A DNA stretch of 64,000 nucleotides. It comes from Hymenobacter sp. 5317J-9. Its GTDB lineage: Bacteria; Bacteroidota; Bacteroidia; Cytophagales; Hymenobacteraceae. Each line of letters starts with the position of its first letter. Position 1 is the stretch's first letter. Under the pieces are notes generated by a model. It was not told where the DNA came from. It did not search any database and saw nothing but the letters and a program-made list of their open reading frames with translations. Below are positions 1 through 8,061 of this stretch, piece after piece. The stretch is taken from assembly GCF_022921075.1 (NCBI RefSeq), contig NZ_CP095050.1, positions 1 through 64,000 on the forward strand. The letters are read 5' to 3'. Position numbers and translations under genes: made by a program.

Positions 1-2792
1 ACGACTTCAAGGTGCTGGCCAACCACGGCACGAGCGGCAGCAATGCCCTGTCGGCCGACGTGTACGGCACCAACCCCAGCTCGTTTGCCATTCTGCCCAA
101 GCTGGGCAACACCACCACGGCCACCAACCAGCTGACGTTTGACGCCCGCTTCGTGGACTTCAGCGGCTACCCTGCCACCGGCACCACGCTGGCGGCCGGC
201 GACACGCTGAAAGTGCTGCTCTCGACGGACTGCGGCCTGACCTACCAGAAAGTATTTGCCATCAATGCCAGCAACTACAACGGCAACGGCACGGCCAGCA
301 ACAGCTTCTACACCTACACCGTGCCCCTCACGGGCGTGGGCGTGGGCCAGGCCGTGCAGCTGCAGTTTGTGGCCCTGCGCGGCAACGGCGACTACTACGT
401 GGACATCGATAACATCAACGTGCGCAGCCTGTCGCCCATCGACCTGGCCCCCGTTGCCCTCGTGACGCCGACCGCCACCCAGGGCTGCTACGGCGCAGCC
501 GAGACCGTGACGGTGCAAGTGACCAACCAAGGCTCAGCGGCGCTGGACTTCGCTGCCAACGCGGCCACCGTGACCGCCGTGGTAACCACCCCAGGCGGCC
601 CCCAGACCCTGACCGGCACCGTTTCGACGGGCTCGCTGGCCGTGGGCGCTTCGCAAACGGTGACCCTGGCTCCGTCCCTGAATATGTCGGCGGTAGGTAG
701 CTACTCGTTCGCCATCACCGCCACGGTGACCGGCGACCAGAACACCGCCAACGACGTGCTGGCGGCCGTGACGCGCACGGTGGCCGCCCCGGTGGCGGGC
801 ACGGTGTCGCCGTCTTCGAGCAGTCTTTGCGTGAGCGGCACCGTTGCCCTCACCCTGACCGGCGCCGCCAACGGCACCATTCAGTGGCAGCAGTCGACCG
901 ACAACACGACCTTCACCGACGTGAGTGGCGCTACGGCGGCCACCTTCACCACGCCGGTATTGACGCAAACGACCTACTACCGCGCCCAGGTGCGCTGCGC
1001 GGCGCAACCCGCCGCCACCTCGAACGTGGCCACCATCACGGTAACCAACCCGGTGATTGCCACCACCAACACGCCGCTGACCATCTGCTCGGGCGCTACC
1101 GCCACGCTCACGGCCACGGCCACGACTGGCAACTCGGTGCGCTTCTTCAGCACCGCTACCGGCGGCACGGCCCTGACCAGCACCACGGCGGGCAGCTACA
1201 CCACGCCGGCCCTCACGGCCAATACCACGTACTACGCCGAAGCCTACACGGGCGGCACGGAAAACGTTGGGCCCACCGCCCAATCAAGCACCGGCCTGAC
1301 CCCGCAAACGGGTGGGGCGCTGTACTTCACGACGACAAAAGCGCTGACCATCTCGGCGGTAACGGTGTTCCTCAATGCGGGCCAGGCGGCCGGCACGGTC
1401 ACCATTGCCCTGCGCACCGGCAGCAGCACCACCGGCGCGGTGGTGAACAACCAGAGTGTGGCCTTTGCTGTGCCGGCTGGTCCGGCTACGGGCACGGCCT
1501 CGTACGTTGTGCCGCTCAACTACAGCGTGCCGGCCGCCGGCCAGTACACGCTGCACCTGAGCGCGGCCACCCAGAGCGGCTTGCTGCGCGATGACGCCGG
1601 GGCTAACCCCAGCGGCTACCCCTACACCTCGCCCAGCGGCTCGCTGACCATCACGGGCCCCAGCGTGGCCACCTACTACTACTATTTCTACAACTGGCAG
1701 ATTGGCAGCGAGTGCGTGGCTGCCACGCGCACGCCCATTCAGGTGAACGTGACGGCTCCGGCCACGGCCAGCTTCCCGGCCGCCACGGCCACTACCTGCG
1801 CCGCTTCGGCCTACACGCTGGCCGGCACGGTGGGCGGCTCGGCTACCACCGGCACCTACACCAGCAGCGGCACGGGCACGTTCTCGCCCAACGCCACCAC
1901 GCTGGGCGCCACCTACACGCCCTCGGCGGCCGACATCGCGGCTGGCAGCGTGACCATCACGCTCACCTCGAACGCGGTGGGCACCTGCTCGCCGGGCACG
2001 GCCACGCTTACGCTGACCATCAGCCCCGCGCGGGTGGCCACGTTCAGCTACGCCACGGCCACGGGTTGCGTGGGCTCGGCTGGCACCGTGTCGCCCACGC
2101 TGGGCACCGGCGCCACGGCCGGCACGTTCTCCTCGACGGCGGGCCTGACGATTAACGCCACCACGGGCGTTATCACCCTGGCCACGTCCACGGCCGGTAC
2201 CTACACCGTGACCAACACGGTAGCGGCCACCAGCACCTGCCCGGCCGTTACGGCCACGACGACGTTCACGGTGAACCCGCGGCCGGCTACGCCGACCATC
2301 ACGGCCACCTACAACGGCACAACGACCACGCTCACCTCGAGCGCGGCCACGGGCAACCAGTGGTACCTGACCGTGGGCTCGACCACCACGGCCGTAGCCG
2401 GCGCCACGGGCCAGACCTTGGTGCTCACCGGCCTGCCCAACCAGCTCGGTTCTTACACCGTGACCACCACCAACGCCAACGGCTGCGTTTCGCTGCCCTC
2501 GGCTGCCCTGGTCGTGACCGGCACCAAGAACAGCATTGCCGGTGCCAGCCTGAAGCTCTACCCCAACCCCACGCCCAACGGCGAGGTGACGCTGGAGCTG
2601 ACCGGCTTCCGCTCGGCTACCCAGCTGACGGTGCTTGACCCGCTGGGCCGCGTGATTCTGACCGAAGTGCTGCCCGCCAACGCCGGCACCGCCACCCATC
2701 CCCTCAACCTGAAGGGCATGGCCTCGGGCGTGTACCTGCTGCGCCTCAGCAACACCGACGGCGTGGAAACCCGCCGCCTAGTGAAAGAATAA
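1..2792 (+). CDS. T9SS-exported surface protein with Ig-like repeats, 5' end outside the window
   Basis: The frame is open from the left edge, so the N-terminus and signal peptide lie upstream. The visible part begins with a jelly-roll-like region resembling choice-of-anchor modules (about residues 1-140). Several Thr/Ala/Gly-rich Ig-like beta repeats follow, with spaced Cys residues, of the kind found in adhesin-like Bacteroidota surface proteins. The last ~80 residues form a T9SS type A sorting domain: a LYPNPTPNGE motif, a beta core with DPLGR, and the ending LRLSNTDGVETRRLVKE. The protein is therefore expected to cross the outer membrane by T9SS and be released or anchored. The exact role, perhaps adhesion, cannot be told. 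A strong terminator follows. Confidence 0.85.
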   Translation, partial: DFKVLANHGTSGSNALSADVYGTNPSSFAILPKLGNTTTATNQLTFDARFVDFSGYPATGTTLAAGDTLKVLLSTDCGLTYQKVFAINASNYNGNGTASNSFYTYTVPLTGVGVGQAVQLQFVALRGNGDYYVDIDNINVRSLSPIDLAPVALVTPTATQGCYGAAETVTVQVTNQGSAALDFAANAATVTAVVTTPGGPQTLTGTVSTGSLAVGASQTVTLAPSLNMSAVGSYSFAITATVTGDQNTANDVLAAVTRTVAAPVAGTVSPSSSSLCVSGTVALTLTGAANGTIQWQQSTDNTTFTDVSGATAATFTTPVLTQTTYYRAQVRCAAQPAATSNVATITVTNPVIATTNTPLTICSGATATLTATATTGNSVRFFSTATGGTALTSTTAGSYTTPALTANTTYYAEAYTGGTENVGPTAQSSTGLTPQTGGALYFTTTKALTISAVTVFLNAGQAAGTVTIALRTGSSTTGAVVNNQSVAFAVPAGPATGTASYVVPLNYSVPAAGQYTLHLSAATQSGLLRDDAGANPSGYPYTSPSGSLTITGPSVATYYYYFYNWQIGSECVAATRTPIQVNVTAPATASFPAATATTCAASAYTLAGTVGGSATTGTYTSSGTGTFSPNATTLGATYTPSAADIAAGSVTITLTSNAVGTCSPGTATLTLTISPARVATFSYATATGCVGSAGTVSPTLGTGATAGTFSSTAGLTINATTGVITLATSTAGTYTVTNTVAATSTCPAVTATTTFTVNPRPATPTITATYNGTTTTLTSSAATGNQWYLTVGSTTTAVAGATGQTLVLTGLPNQLGSYTVTTTNANGCVSLPSAALVVTGTKNSIAGASLKLYPNPTPNGEVTLELTGFRSATQLTVLDPLGRVILTEVLPANAGTATHPLNLKGMASGVYLLRLSNTDGVETRRLVKE

Positions 2793-2812
2793 TCTTCGGA
2801 TTAGGCGCATTG

Positions 2813-2849
2813 AAAAGCCCCGCTGGCAAGCTGCCAGCGGGGCTTTTTT
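2813..2849. terminator. Bidirectional intrinsic terminator
   Basis: A GC-rich stem (AAAAGCCCCGCTGGC paired with GCCAGCGGGGCTTTTTT) has an A-run on one side and a T-run on the other. It separates the converging cargo gene and serine dehydratase gene and can serve both. Confidence 0.85.
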
Positions 2850-2886
2850 GTGGGCAATGGTGAAGCGTCGTCGCGGTGAGCGACGC

Positions 2887-3792
2887 TTATTGGTCGGGGT
2901 CGTCGGGCAGGATGTTGACGTCCTGCACCAGCACCATTTTTTCAATTTCCTTGCCGCGGGTGGTAGCGGCCAGGCCGCCGAGGGCCGTTTCCTTGTAGCG
3001 GGTTTCCATGGCTTGGCCCACTTCGCCGAGGGCGGCCACGCACTGGTCGACGGGAATAACGGGGTCGATGCCGGCGATGGCAATCTGGGCCGAGGAGAAG
3101 GCAATGGCGGCGGCCGAGGCGTTGCGCACCACGCAGGGCACTTCCACCAGGCCGGCCACGGGGTCGCACACCAACCCCAGCATGCACTGAATGGTGACAG
3201 CCACGGCGGCAAACACCTGCTCGACGGGCCCGCCCAGGCAGTACACAATGGCGCCGCTGCCCATGGCCGCGGCCGAGCCGGTTTCGGCCTGACAGCCGCC
3301 CACGGCCCCGGCCAGCGAGGCATTTTGCTCGATGATGAGGGCAATGCCGGCGGCCACGAGTAGGCCTTCCAGAATCTTACGGTCGTCCAGCTTGTGCAGG
3401 TCCTGCAGCGTGACCAGCACGCCCGGCAGGATGCCCGAGGCACCAGCCGTGGGCGCGGCCACCACCCGGCCCATGCAGGAGTTGACTTCCTTGGCCCCCA
3501 GGGCGCGGGTGATGAGCTGCTTGAACTCGGGCGAAAGCACGGTGACGGGCGAGGCGGCAATTTTCTTGGCGCCGTTGTTTATCATGCCCGAACGCGAGGT
3601 CATGTCGCCGGTCAGGCCCTCGTGCACGGCGTCGCGCATCACGTCGTAGGCGCGCTGCAGCCCGGCCCAGATTTCGTCTTCCGTGCGGCCCTTTTGCTCG
3701 ATTTCGTAGTCGAGCACGGGCTGGTAGAGCGGCTGGCCGGTACTGGCGCAGTGGGCTTGCCAGGAGGCAAAATCGGTGAAGAGGAGTGACAC
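2887..3792 (-). CDS. sdaAA: L-serine dehydratase, iron-sulfur dependent, alpha subunit
   Basis: 301 residues matching the alpha (catalytic) chain of Fe-S L-serine ammonia-lyase, which converts L-serine to pyruvate and ammonia in the cytoplasm. Family blocks visible include TSRSGMINNGAKK (about 65-77), SCMGRVVAAPTAGASGILPG (about 106-124), and GGCQAETGSAAAMGSG. The cysteines likely to hold the 4Fe-4S cluster are C167, C209 (VCDPVAG) and C220 (VPCVV). No beta-subunit gene lies in the window. The start is GTG; upstream codons in the frame offer no ATG. It stands alone, tail to tail with the preceding cargo gene. Confidence 0.93.
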   Translation of the reverse strand: MSLLFTDFASWQAHCASTGQPLYQPVLDYEIEQKGRTEDEIWAGLQRAYDVMRDAVHEGLTGDMTSRSGMINNGAKKIAASPVTVLSPEFKQLITRALGAKEVNSCMGRVVAAPTAGASGILPGVLVTLQDLHKLDDRKILEGLLVAAGIALIIEQNASLAGAVGGCQAETGSAAAMGSGAIVYCLGGPVEQVFAAVAVTIQCMLGLVCDPVAGLVEVPCVVRNASAAAIAFSSAQIAIAGIDPVIPVDQCVAALGEVGQAMETRYKETALGGLAATTRGKEIEKMVLVQDVNILPDDPDQ

Positions 3793-3946
3793 GGTGGGTG
3801 GGAATGAGGATGAAACAGGATGGTATAACAGAGAACGAAAAACCCACGGCGGAGGTGCTAGTCAGCGCATAATGGATGACCAAATTCTAACCTGGCCCGT
3901 CGAACGGCGAAAAGTACGACAGAAGCCCTTGCTGCTTCCACCTATC

Positions 3947-3980
3947 AAAAAAGCCGCCCTCGATTCAGAAGGCGGCTTTT
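3947..3980. terminator. Intrinsic terminator
   Basis: The stem AAAAGCCGCC / GGCGGCTTTT flanks a short loop between the serine dehydratase promoter region and the 3' end of the 4003-5208 gene. It most likely ends that minus-strand gene. The rest of the 3793-4002 gap shows no gene. Confidence 0.75.
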
Positions 3981-4002
3981 GCGTTGAATAGAAAAAGCTG
4001 TT

Positions 4003-5208
4003 TTATTCTACTCGTAGCTTTATTCGCTGGCTTTGCGTGCCAGCGGTAAGCTGCACAATGTATAGGCCGGTGCTCAGCTTCGTAATGGGCAGCGCCAGCG
4101 TGTGCGGCCCCACCGACTGCACGGTAGTGGGCAGGGTGGCAACCGTCCGGCCAGTCAGGTCGAGCACGGTGGCGCCCGTGAGAGCGGCGCTGGGCAAGGT
4201 GTAATGCAGCGTGGCAACACCGGCCTGATTCGCAGGGTTAGGAGCTACGCTGAGGCCGGCGTTCAACGCGCCCGTCCGGGCGGAAAGCACCGCAGCGCGC
4301 TGGTAGCTAAAAGAAATACGTATCGCCTCATAATAAGACTGAGTGTCCTTGCTCCAGTAGTGGTCCATTATCTGGGCAAGGTTGTTGTTGGCGTCGTAAG
4401 TGTAGGTAAACAACTCGTATTTCGGCACCTCTACACTGCTGAGCTGGTTTTGCGGGCCGTTGTAGGTAGCCGTAACAAATCCGGCATTGACAAAGGCTCC
4501 GTTATCTACACGTTGGTACTGCTCCGTGACTATCTGCCCGGCAGCATTGTAGATATACAGGTTCCGATTCACAGGCACAAGCTGGCCGCTTGTTCCATCG
4601 CGGCTCTCGTATTCAATGGCTGAAACCTGCCCTTGTGCATTATAGGAAAGCAACCTGCGGCTTTGGGGCTGCAGGCTGCCATTAACCACTGCCTCTTCCA
4701 AAACAGCAGTGTTCTGGCCCTGTGCGTTATAGCTATAGGTGCGGCGCGACGAAGGCGAGAGAACCAGTGGAGAGGAGTAAAGGGCCGTCAACAATTGATT
4801 TTGCGCATTGTAACTATAAGAGGTAACCGAATTGGCAACCGTACCGAATGAGCCGGGCGTGGCTGCATGGTAACTGGAGTCGGAGGTGATTTGGCCGGCT
4901 GCATTGTACTGAAAGATGAATTTCTCCGACCAGTTATGCCCCGACCTGGCAATCAGCTCCCGTTGGGGCAGGTTGGCGGAGTTGAAGTTGGAGTACACAA
5001 TGTGGGCCGAGTCTTGCCATTGCACCACACCATTGATAACGATGCGCCACTGGCCAAGTACATCGACCAGTTGAAAGGCCGGATTTGCGGTGAACAGCTG
5101 GTCTTCGGCGGCACGTTGCGCGGCAGTGCGGTGGCTACGATAGGTAGAAGGCTGCGCCCATGCCGGCAGCGTCGACAGACTGAAAGCGAGTAGAAAAAGT
5201 GATTTCAT
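4003..5208 (-). CDS. T9SS cargo protein with YD-like repeats (paralogue 1)
   Basis: 401 residues. The signal peptide is MKSLFLLAFSLSTLPAWAQ; the ATG at 5208 is chosen because upstream residues (MLRWLFP) would spoil it. The middle consists of repeated short beta strands with the pattern Y.YNAQGQ or Y.YNAAGQ, each followed by ~20-25 residues, as in YD/RHS-type repeats. A C-terminal sorting domain has VAPNPANQAG, DLTGR, GLYIVQL and a basic end IKLRVE. It is expected to be exported by T9SS; the function is unknown. The next gene upstream (5474-6730) is a clear paralogue. This copy is visibly richer in A+T than its neighbours. Confidence 0.82.
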   Translation of the reverse strand: MKSLFLLAFSLSTLPAWAQPSTYRSHRTAAQRAAEDQLFTANPAFQLVDVLGQWRIVINGVVQWQDSAHIVYSNFNSANLPQRELIARSGHNWSEKFIFQYNAAGQITSDSSYHAATPGSFGTVANSVTSYSYNAQNQLLTALYSSPLVLSPSSRRTYSYNAQGQNTAVLEEAVVNGSLQPQSRRLLSYNAQGQVSAIEYESRDGTSGQLVPVNRNLYIYNAAGQIVTEQYQRVDNGAFVNAGFVTATYNGPQNQLSSVEVPKYELFTYTYDANNNLAQIMDHYWSKDTQSYYEAIRISFSYQRAAVLSARTGALNAGLSVAPNPANQAGVATLHYTLPSAALTGATVLDLTGRTVATLPTTVQSVGPHTLALPITKLSTGLYIVQLTAGTQSQRIKLRVE

Positions 5209-5230
5209 AGGAAAAAGCCAGCGAAGCATT

Positions 5231-5282
5231 GCGCGTGAAAAAGCGGCCGGGAGCTTCTGCCTCGGGCCGCTTTTTCACGCGC
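5231..5282. terminator. Long perfect inverted repeat, terminator-like
   Basis: Two 18-bp arms (GCGCGTGAAAAAGCGGCC and its exact complement) flank a 16-base loop. Each arm has an A5 or T5 run inside the stem. It lies just upstream of the paralogue 1 start. It may stop readthrough from paralogue 2 or act as a leader structure. Confidence 0.6.
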
Positions 5283-5397
5283 AAGTTTCATGCCCCTATT
5301 TCTTCCTGCCGACGAGAATGTGCCACCACGCAGCCTATGCAGAAAAGCAAGAGCGACGTGGCGGGTGGGAGTGCGAATGAGCACGGGGGCAACGTAA

Positions 5398-5429
5398 AGC
5401 CCCGGCCGAAGGTGTCTTCAACCGGGGCT
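5398..5429 (-). terminator. Probable intrinsic terminator of paralogue 2
   Basis: The stem AGCCCCGG / CCGGGGCT is followed on the minus strand by a short T-run. It lies about 45 bases after the stop codon at 5474. Confidence 0.6.
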
Positions 5430-5473
5430 CAAAACTAGAACAACGACAAGCTACGCGCCTGCCGCGGCAACGC

Positions 5474-6730
5474 TCAGCGGTTGTCCCACTTCACCTGCCA
5501 CTGCTGCTGGCCGGCGCGCAGGCGCACCAGATACAGGCCGGGCGCCAGCGCCACGCCCGCGAGGGCCACGCGGTGCGGGCCGGCGGCCTGGTTTTCGGCA
5601 GTGAGCACTGCGGCTACCGGGCGGCCCAGCAGGTCGCACACGTCCACCGACACGGGGCCGGCCGCGGGCAGCTGGTAGTGCAGGCCGGCTTCGCGGCCCG
5701 AGCCGGGGTTGGGGGCCACGGCCAGGCCGATGGCGGCATTCTGGGCGCTGCGGGTGCCGGTGGCCACTTGCACGTAGGCAAACACAGCGCGCTGGTAGTT
5801 CTGGTAGGCGCTGGTGTTGGGGTTCCAGGCCTGCAGCGTGGCCATGGCGGGGTCGCCGTTGGGCGCGTAGGTGTAGATGGTTTGCGACGACGGCGCCCAG
5901 GCGTTGGTCGTGGCCCAGGTTTCGGTGGTCAGCAGCGACTCGCGGCCCTGCGCGTCGAAGGTGTAGGTGTTGCGGGCCGAGTTGCCGTAGGTGTTGCTGC
6001 CCAGCAGCACCGACTCCGTGATGGCCTGCTGCAGTTTGCCGGCGGCGTTGTAGGTGTAGGTGAAGCGCTGCAAGGGGTCCCAGGTGCTGGGGCCGCTGTT
6101 GCTCTGGGTTTCGTACACCGACACTTGGCCCAGGGCGTTGTAGCTCCACAGCCGGCGCGCCGTGGTCGAGAAGAAGCCGCTGCTGTAAAACTCCTCCAGC
6201 ACCTGGGTGCGCTGCCCGGCCGCGTTGTAGCTGTGCGAGTTGCGCTTGAGCGAGTCCCAGGGCGCCGACGCCGAAAAGGCATTTTTGGTCTTGTACCATT
6301 CCCAGCGTATCTGGCTGGGCGTGTTGAAGGTGTTTATCGACGCGAAGTAGGCTCCGGTGGGCGCCTGCTGGTACTGGTCGGTGGTGTCGGTCAGGATTTC
6401 GCCGGCCGTGGTGTAGCGGTAGCGGTGGCGGCCGTAAAGCACCCAGGCGCTGCCGCTCTTGCGGTCGGTCTGGATGGCAGCGGGCAGCGTGGGCGTCACG
6501 TAGCGCAGGTAGCTTTGGCGCTGAAAATCGACCCAGGCCGTGCCGTTCCAGTTTTGGATGATGACTTCCTGCAGCTGCGACACGGTGGCGAGGCGGGCTG
6601 CCGCCCCCGGCAACTTGGCCGCGCCGGGCAGTTCGCCGGGCAGTTTGATTTCCAGGCTTTGGGGGGCCTGCGCGGAGCTGCGGTAAGCCAGCAAAGCCGC
6701 GCAGGAGAACAGAAGTAGACGTTTGGACAT
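5474..6730 (-). CDS. T9SS cargo protein with YD-like repeats (paralogue 2)
   Basis: 418 residues from the ATG at 6730, which gives the signal peptide MSKRLLLFSCAALLAYRSSAQ; a longer frame upstream adds a Cys/Arg-rich stretch that does not look real. Body repeats include SYNAAGQ, SYNALGQVS, TYNAAGKLQ and FDAQGRE at ~40-residue spacing, the same architecture as the gene at 4003-5208. The C-terminal sorting domain starts at VAPNPGSGRE and includes DLLGRPV, GLYLVRLRAG and a final KWDNR. Export through T9SS is expected; the target is unknown. High GC, unlike its paralogue. Confidence 0.83.
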   Translation of the reverse strand: MSKRLLLFSCAALLAYRSSAQAPQSLEIKLPGELPGAAKLPGAAARLATVSQLQEVIIQNWNGTAWVDFQRQSYLRYVTPTLPAAIQTDRKSGSAWVLYGRHRYRYTTAGEILTDTTDQYQQAPTGAYFASINTFNTPSQIRWEWYKTKNAFSASAPWDSLKRNSHSYNAAGQRTQVLEEFYSSGFFSTTARRLWSYNALGQVSVYETQSNSGPSTWDPLQRFTYTYNAAGKLQQAITESVLLGSNTYGNSARNTYTFDAQGRESLLTTETWATTNAWAPSSQTIYTYAPNGDPAMATLQAWNPNTSAYQNYQRAVFAYVQVATGTRSAQNAAIGLAVAPNPGSGREAGLHYQLPAAGPVSVDVCDLLGRPVAAVLTAENQAAGPHRVALAGVALAPGLYLVRLRAGQQQWQVKWDNR

Positions 6731-6743
6731 GAAATAAAACAAA

Positions 6744-6775
6744 AACCCGACGGGCAGATAGTTGCCCGTCGGGTT
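6744..6775 (-). terminator. Intrinsic terminator of msrB
   Basis: A 13-bp perfect stem (AACCCGACGGGCA / TGCCCGTCGGGTT) is followed by TTTTTG on the minus strand, 28 bases after the msrB stop codon. Confidence 0.85.
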
Positions 6776-6803
6776 CAAAGCTACGCGCTTTTGGGCGCCG
6801 GCC

Positions 6804-7268
6804 TTAGGGCGCCACCGGCGTGCCTTCGCCCTGCACCAGCTTGATGCTGGCCGAGTTGATGCACAGGCGCAGGCCACTGGGCGCGGGCCCGTCGGGGAAA
6901 ACGTGGCCCTGGTGGGCGTCGCACACGTTGCAGAGCACTTCCACGCGCACCATGCCGTAGCTGGTGTCCTTCTTGTAGCGAATGGCGCTTTCGTCGACGG
7001 GCTGCGTGAACGAGGGCCAGCCGGTGCCCGACTCGAACTTGGTGCGCGAGTCGTAGAGCGGGGTGCCGCAGCACACGCAGGCGTAGAGGCCGGCTTCGTG
7101 GGCCTCGCAGTACTCGCCGGTGAAGGCGCGCTCGGTGCCGTGCTCGCGGGTGACGTGGAACTGCTCGGCGGTGAGCTGCTGGCGCCACTCGGCGGGCGTT
7201 TTTTCCACGCGGCGCGGCGAGGGAATGGGATTATTGGCGAGGCGGATGACGTCGTTCCAGGTTTGCAT
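6804..7268 (-). CDS. msrB: Peptide-methionine (R)-S-oxide reductase MsrB
   Basis: 154 residues; repairs oxidised methionine (R-sulfoxide) in proteins using thioredoxin. Two zinc-binding CxxC pairs are visible (C64/C67 and C113/C116). So are the substrate block GTGWPSF (about 81-87) and the catalytic cysteine C136 in LRLCINSAS. Most relatives read R-Y/F-C at this point, so the L before C136 is a mild departure. The start at 7268 (MQTWNDV) matches family length; the upstream in-frame extension to 7526 is Arg-rich and overlaps the next gene, so it was discarded. No signal peptide, hence cytoplasmic. Confidence 0.95.
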   Translation of the reverse strand: MQTWNDVIRLANNPIPSPRRVEKTPAEWRQQLTAEQFHVTREHGTERAFTGEYCEAHEAGLYACVCCGTPLYDSRTKFESGTGWPSFTQPVDESAIRYKKDTSYGMVRVEVLCNVCDAHQGHVFPDGPAPSGLRLCINSASIKLVQGEGTPVAP

Positions 7269-7276
7269 AAAGTAGC

Positions 7277-7292
7277 GCGGGCTGCAGCCCGC
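7277..7292. repeat. Perfect 16-bp palindrome upstream of msrB
   Basis: GCGGGCTGCAGCCCGC lies 9 bases upstream of the msrB ATG, followed by TAAAAAG. It could be an operator, a leader hairpin, or the remains of a terminator for the upstream hydrolase. No choice can be made from sequence alone. Confidence 0.4.
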
Positions 7293-7381
7293 CGTAAAAA
7301 GTGAAGTGTCAGCTGATAGAAACGCGGCCGGCTCCGGGAGGTTTTTGGTCGCTCCGGACAGACGCGCCAGGCCGCCTGTCC

Positions 7382-7921
7382 TTACAGCCACTCGCGTAGC
7401 AGCGCCAGCCCGGCGGGCCAGTCGCCGTGCCCACTGGCGGCGTTGATGTGACCGGCGTCGCCGATGTCGACTAGCTCGCTGCCCCACGCCTCGGCGAACT
7501 GCCGGGCGCGGGCGGGCGTCACCCATTCGTCGTTTTGGCTGAACACGACTTTGCTGGGGAAGGGCAGCCGCTGCAGCGGCATGGGCCCGAAGCCGGTGGT
7601 GGGAAAGGCTGCGTAGTGCGCGGTTTCCACGTCGCTGGGCGCCACCAGCAGCGCGCCCTTTATGCGATGGCCGTATTGGCCGGCCCAGTGCGCCACCGTC
7701 ACGCAGCCCAGGCTGTGGGCCACCAGCACCACGTCGCTCAGCACATAGCCGTCGAGGGCCTGTTCCAAGGTTTCAACCCAATTGGTGCGGTCCGGGGCGT
7801 CCCACTCGCGCTGCTCAATGCGAATGAATTCGGGGTGGAGGCGCTGAAAATGGGTTTGCCAATGGTCGGGCCCCGAGCTGCCGAGGCCGGGCACGATGAA
7901 GACTTGAGTGGTTTCCTGCAT
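7382..7921 (-). CDS. RBBP9/YdeN-type serine hydrolase
   Basis: 179 residues, the length of the small alpha/beta hydrolases of the RBBP9/YdeN family. The fold starts with the strand FIVPGLGSSGPDHWQ, typical of this family. The nucleophile is S70 in AHSLG, the acid is D131 (FSQNDEWV) and the base is H158 (DAGHINA). Substrate unknown, probably a small ester or amide; cytoplasmic. The start was set at the ATG at 7921 because upstream residues are encoded by a palindromic repeat. A -7 box lies only three bases upstream of the ATG. Confidence 0.88.
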   Translation of the reverse strand: MQETTQVFIVPGLGSSGPDHWQTHFQRLHPEFIRIEQREWDAPDRTNWVETLEQALDGYVLSDVVLVAHSLGCVTVAHWAGQYGHRIKGALLVAPSDVETAHYAAFPTTGFGPMPLQRLPFPSKVVFSQNDEWVTPARARQFAEAWGSELVDIGDAGHINAASGHGDWPAGLALLREWL

Positions 7922-7924
7922 GCC

Positions 7925-7932
7925 CAAAAGTA
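7925..7932 (-). promoter_or_regulatory. -7 promoter box TACTTTTG, near-leaderless
   Basis: On the minus strand TACTTTTG matches the Bacteroidota TAnnTTTG consensus and is followed by GGC and then the ATG of the hydrolase gene. If used, transcription would begin at or just beyond the start codon. Confidence 0.5.
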
Positions 7933-7968
7933 GCTTTCCGGCCCCGCAGCTGCTTGCCGAACGAAGCC

Positions 7969-8055
7969 GAGACGCATACGGGCATCTCGGCGTGGAACGG
8001 CCACGCCGCAATAAAGCCCCGACGACGCCAACGCCGAGACGCCCGTATGCGTCTC
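7969..8055. repeat. GAGACGC-family palindromic repeat
   Basis: Two 25-bp arms starting GAGACGCATACGGGC match at 24 of 25 positions in inverted orientation, around a 37-base loop. The element fills the gap between the divergent hydrolase and nnr genes and ends 6 bases before the nnr ATG. Related palindromes lie at 14225 and 14311. Confidence 0.85.
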
Positions 8056-8061
8056 TACCGT

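Noticed and set aside
3776..3991. 71-residue plus-strand frame between the serine dehydratase and cargo genes
   Set aside because: It reads through a terminator hairpin and shows no coding bias.
7954..8061. N-terminal extension of nnr
   Set aside because: The extra residues are translated from a palindromic repeat and are not part of the family.
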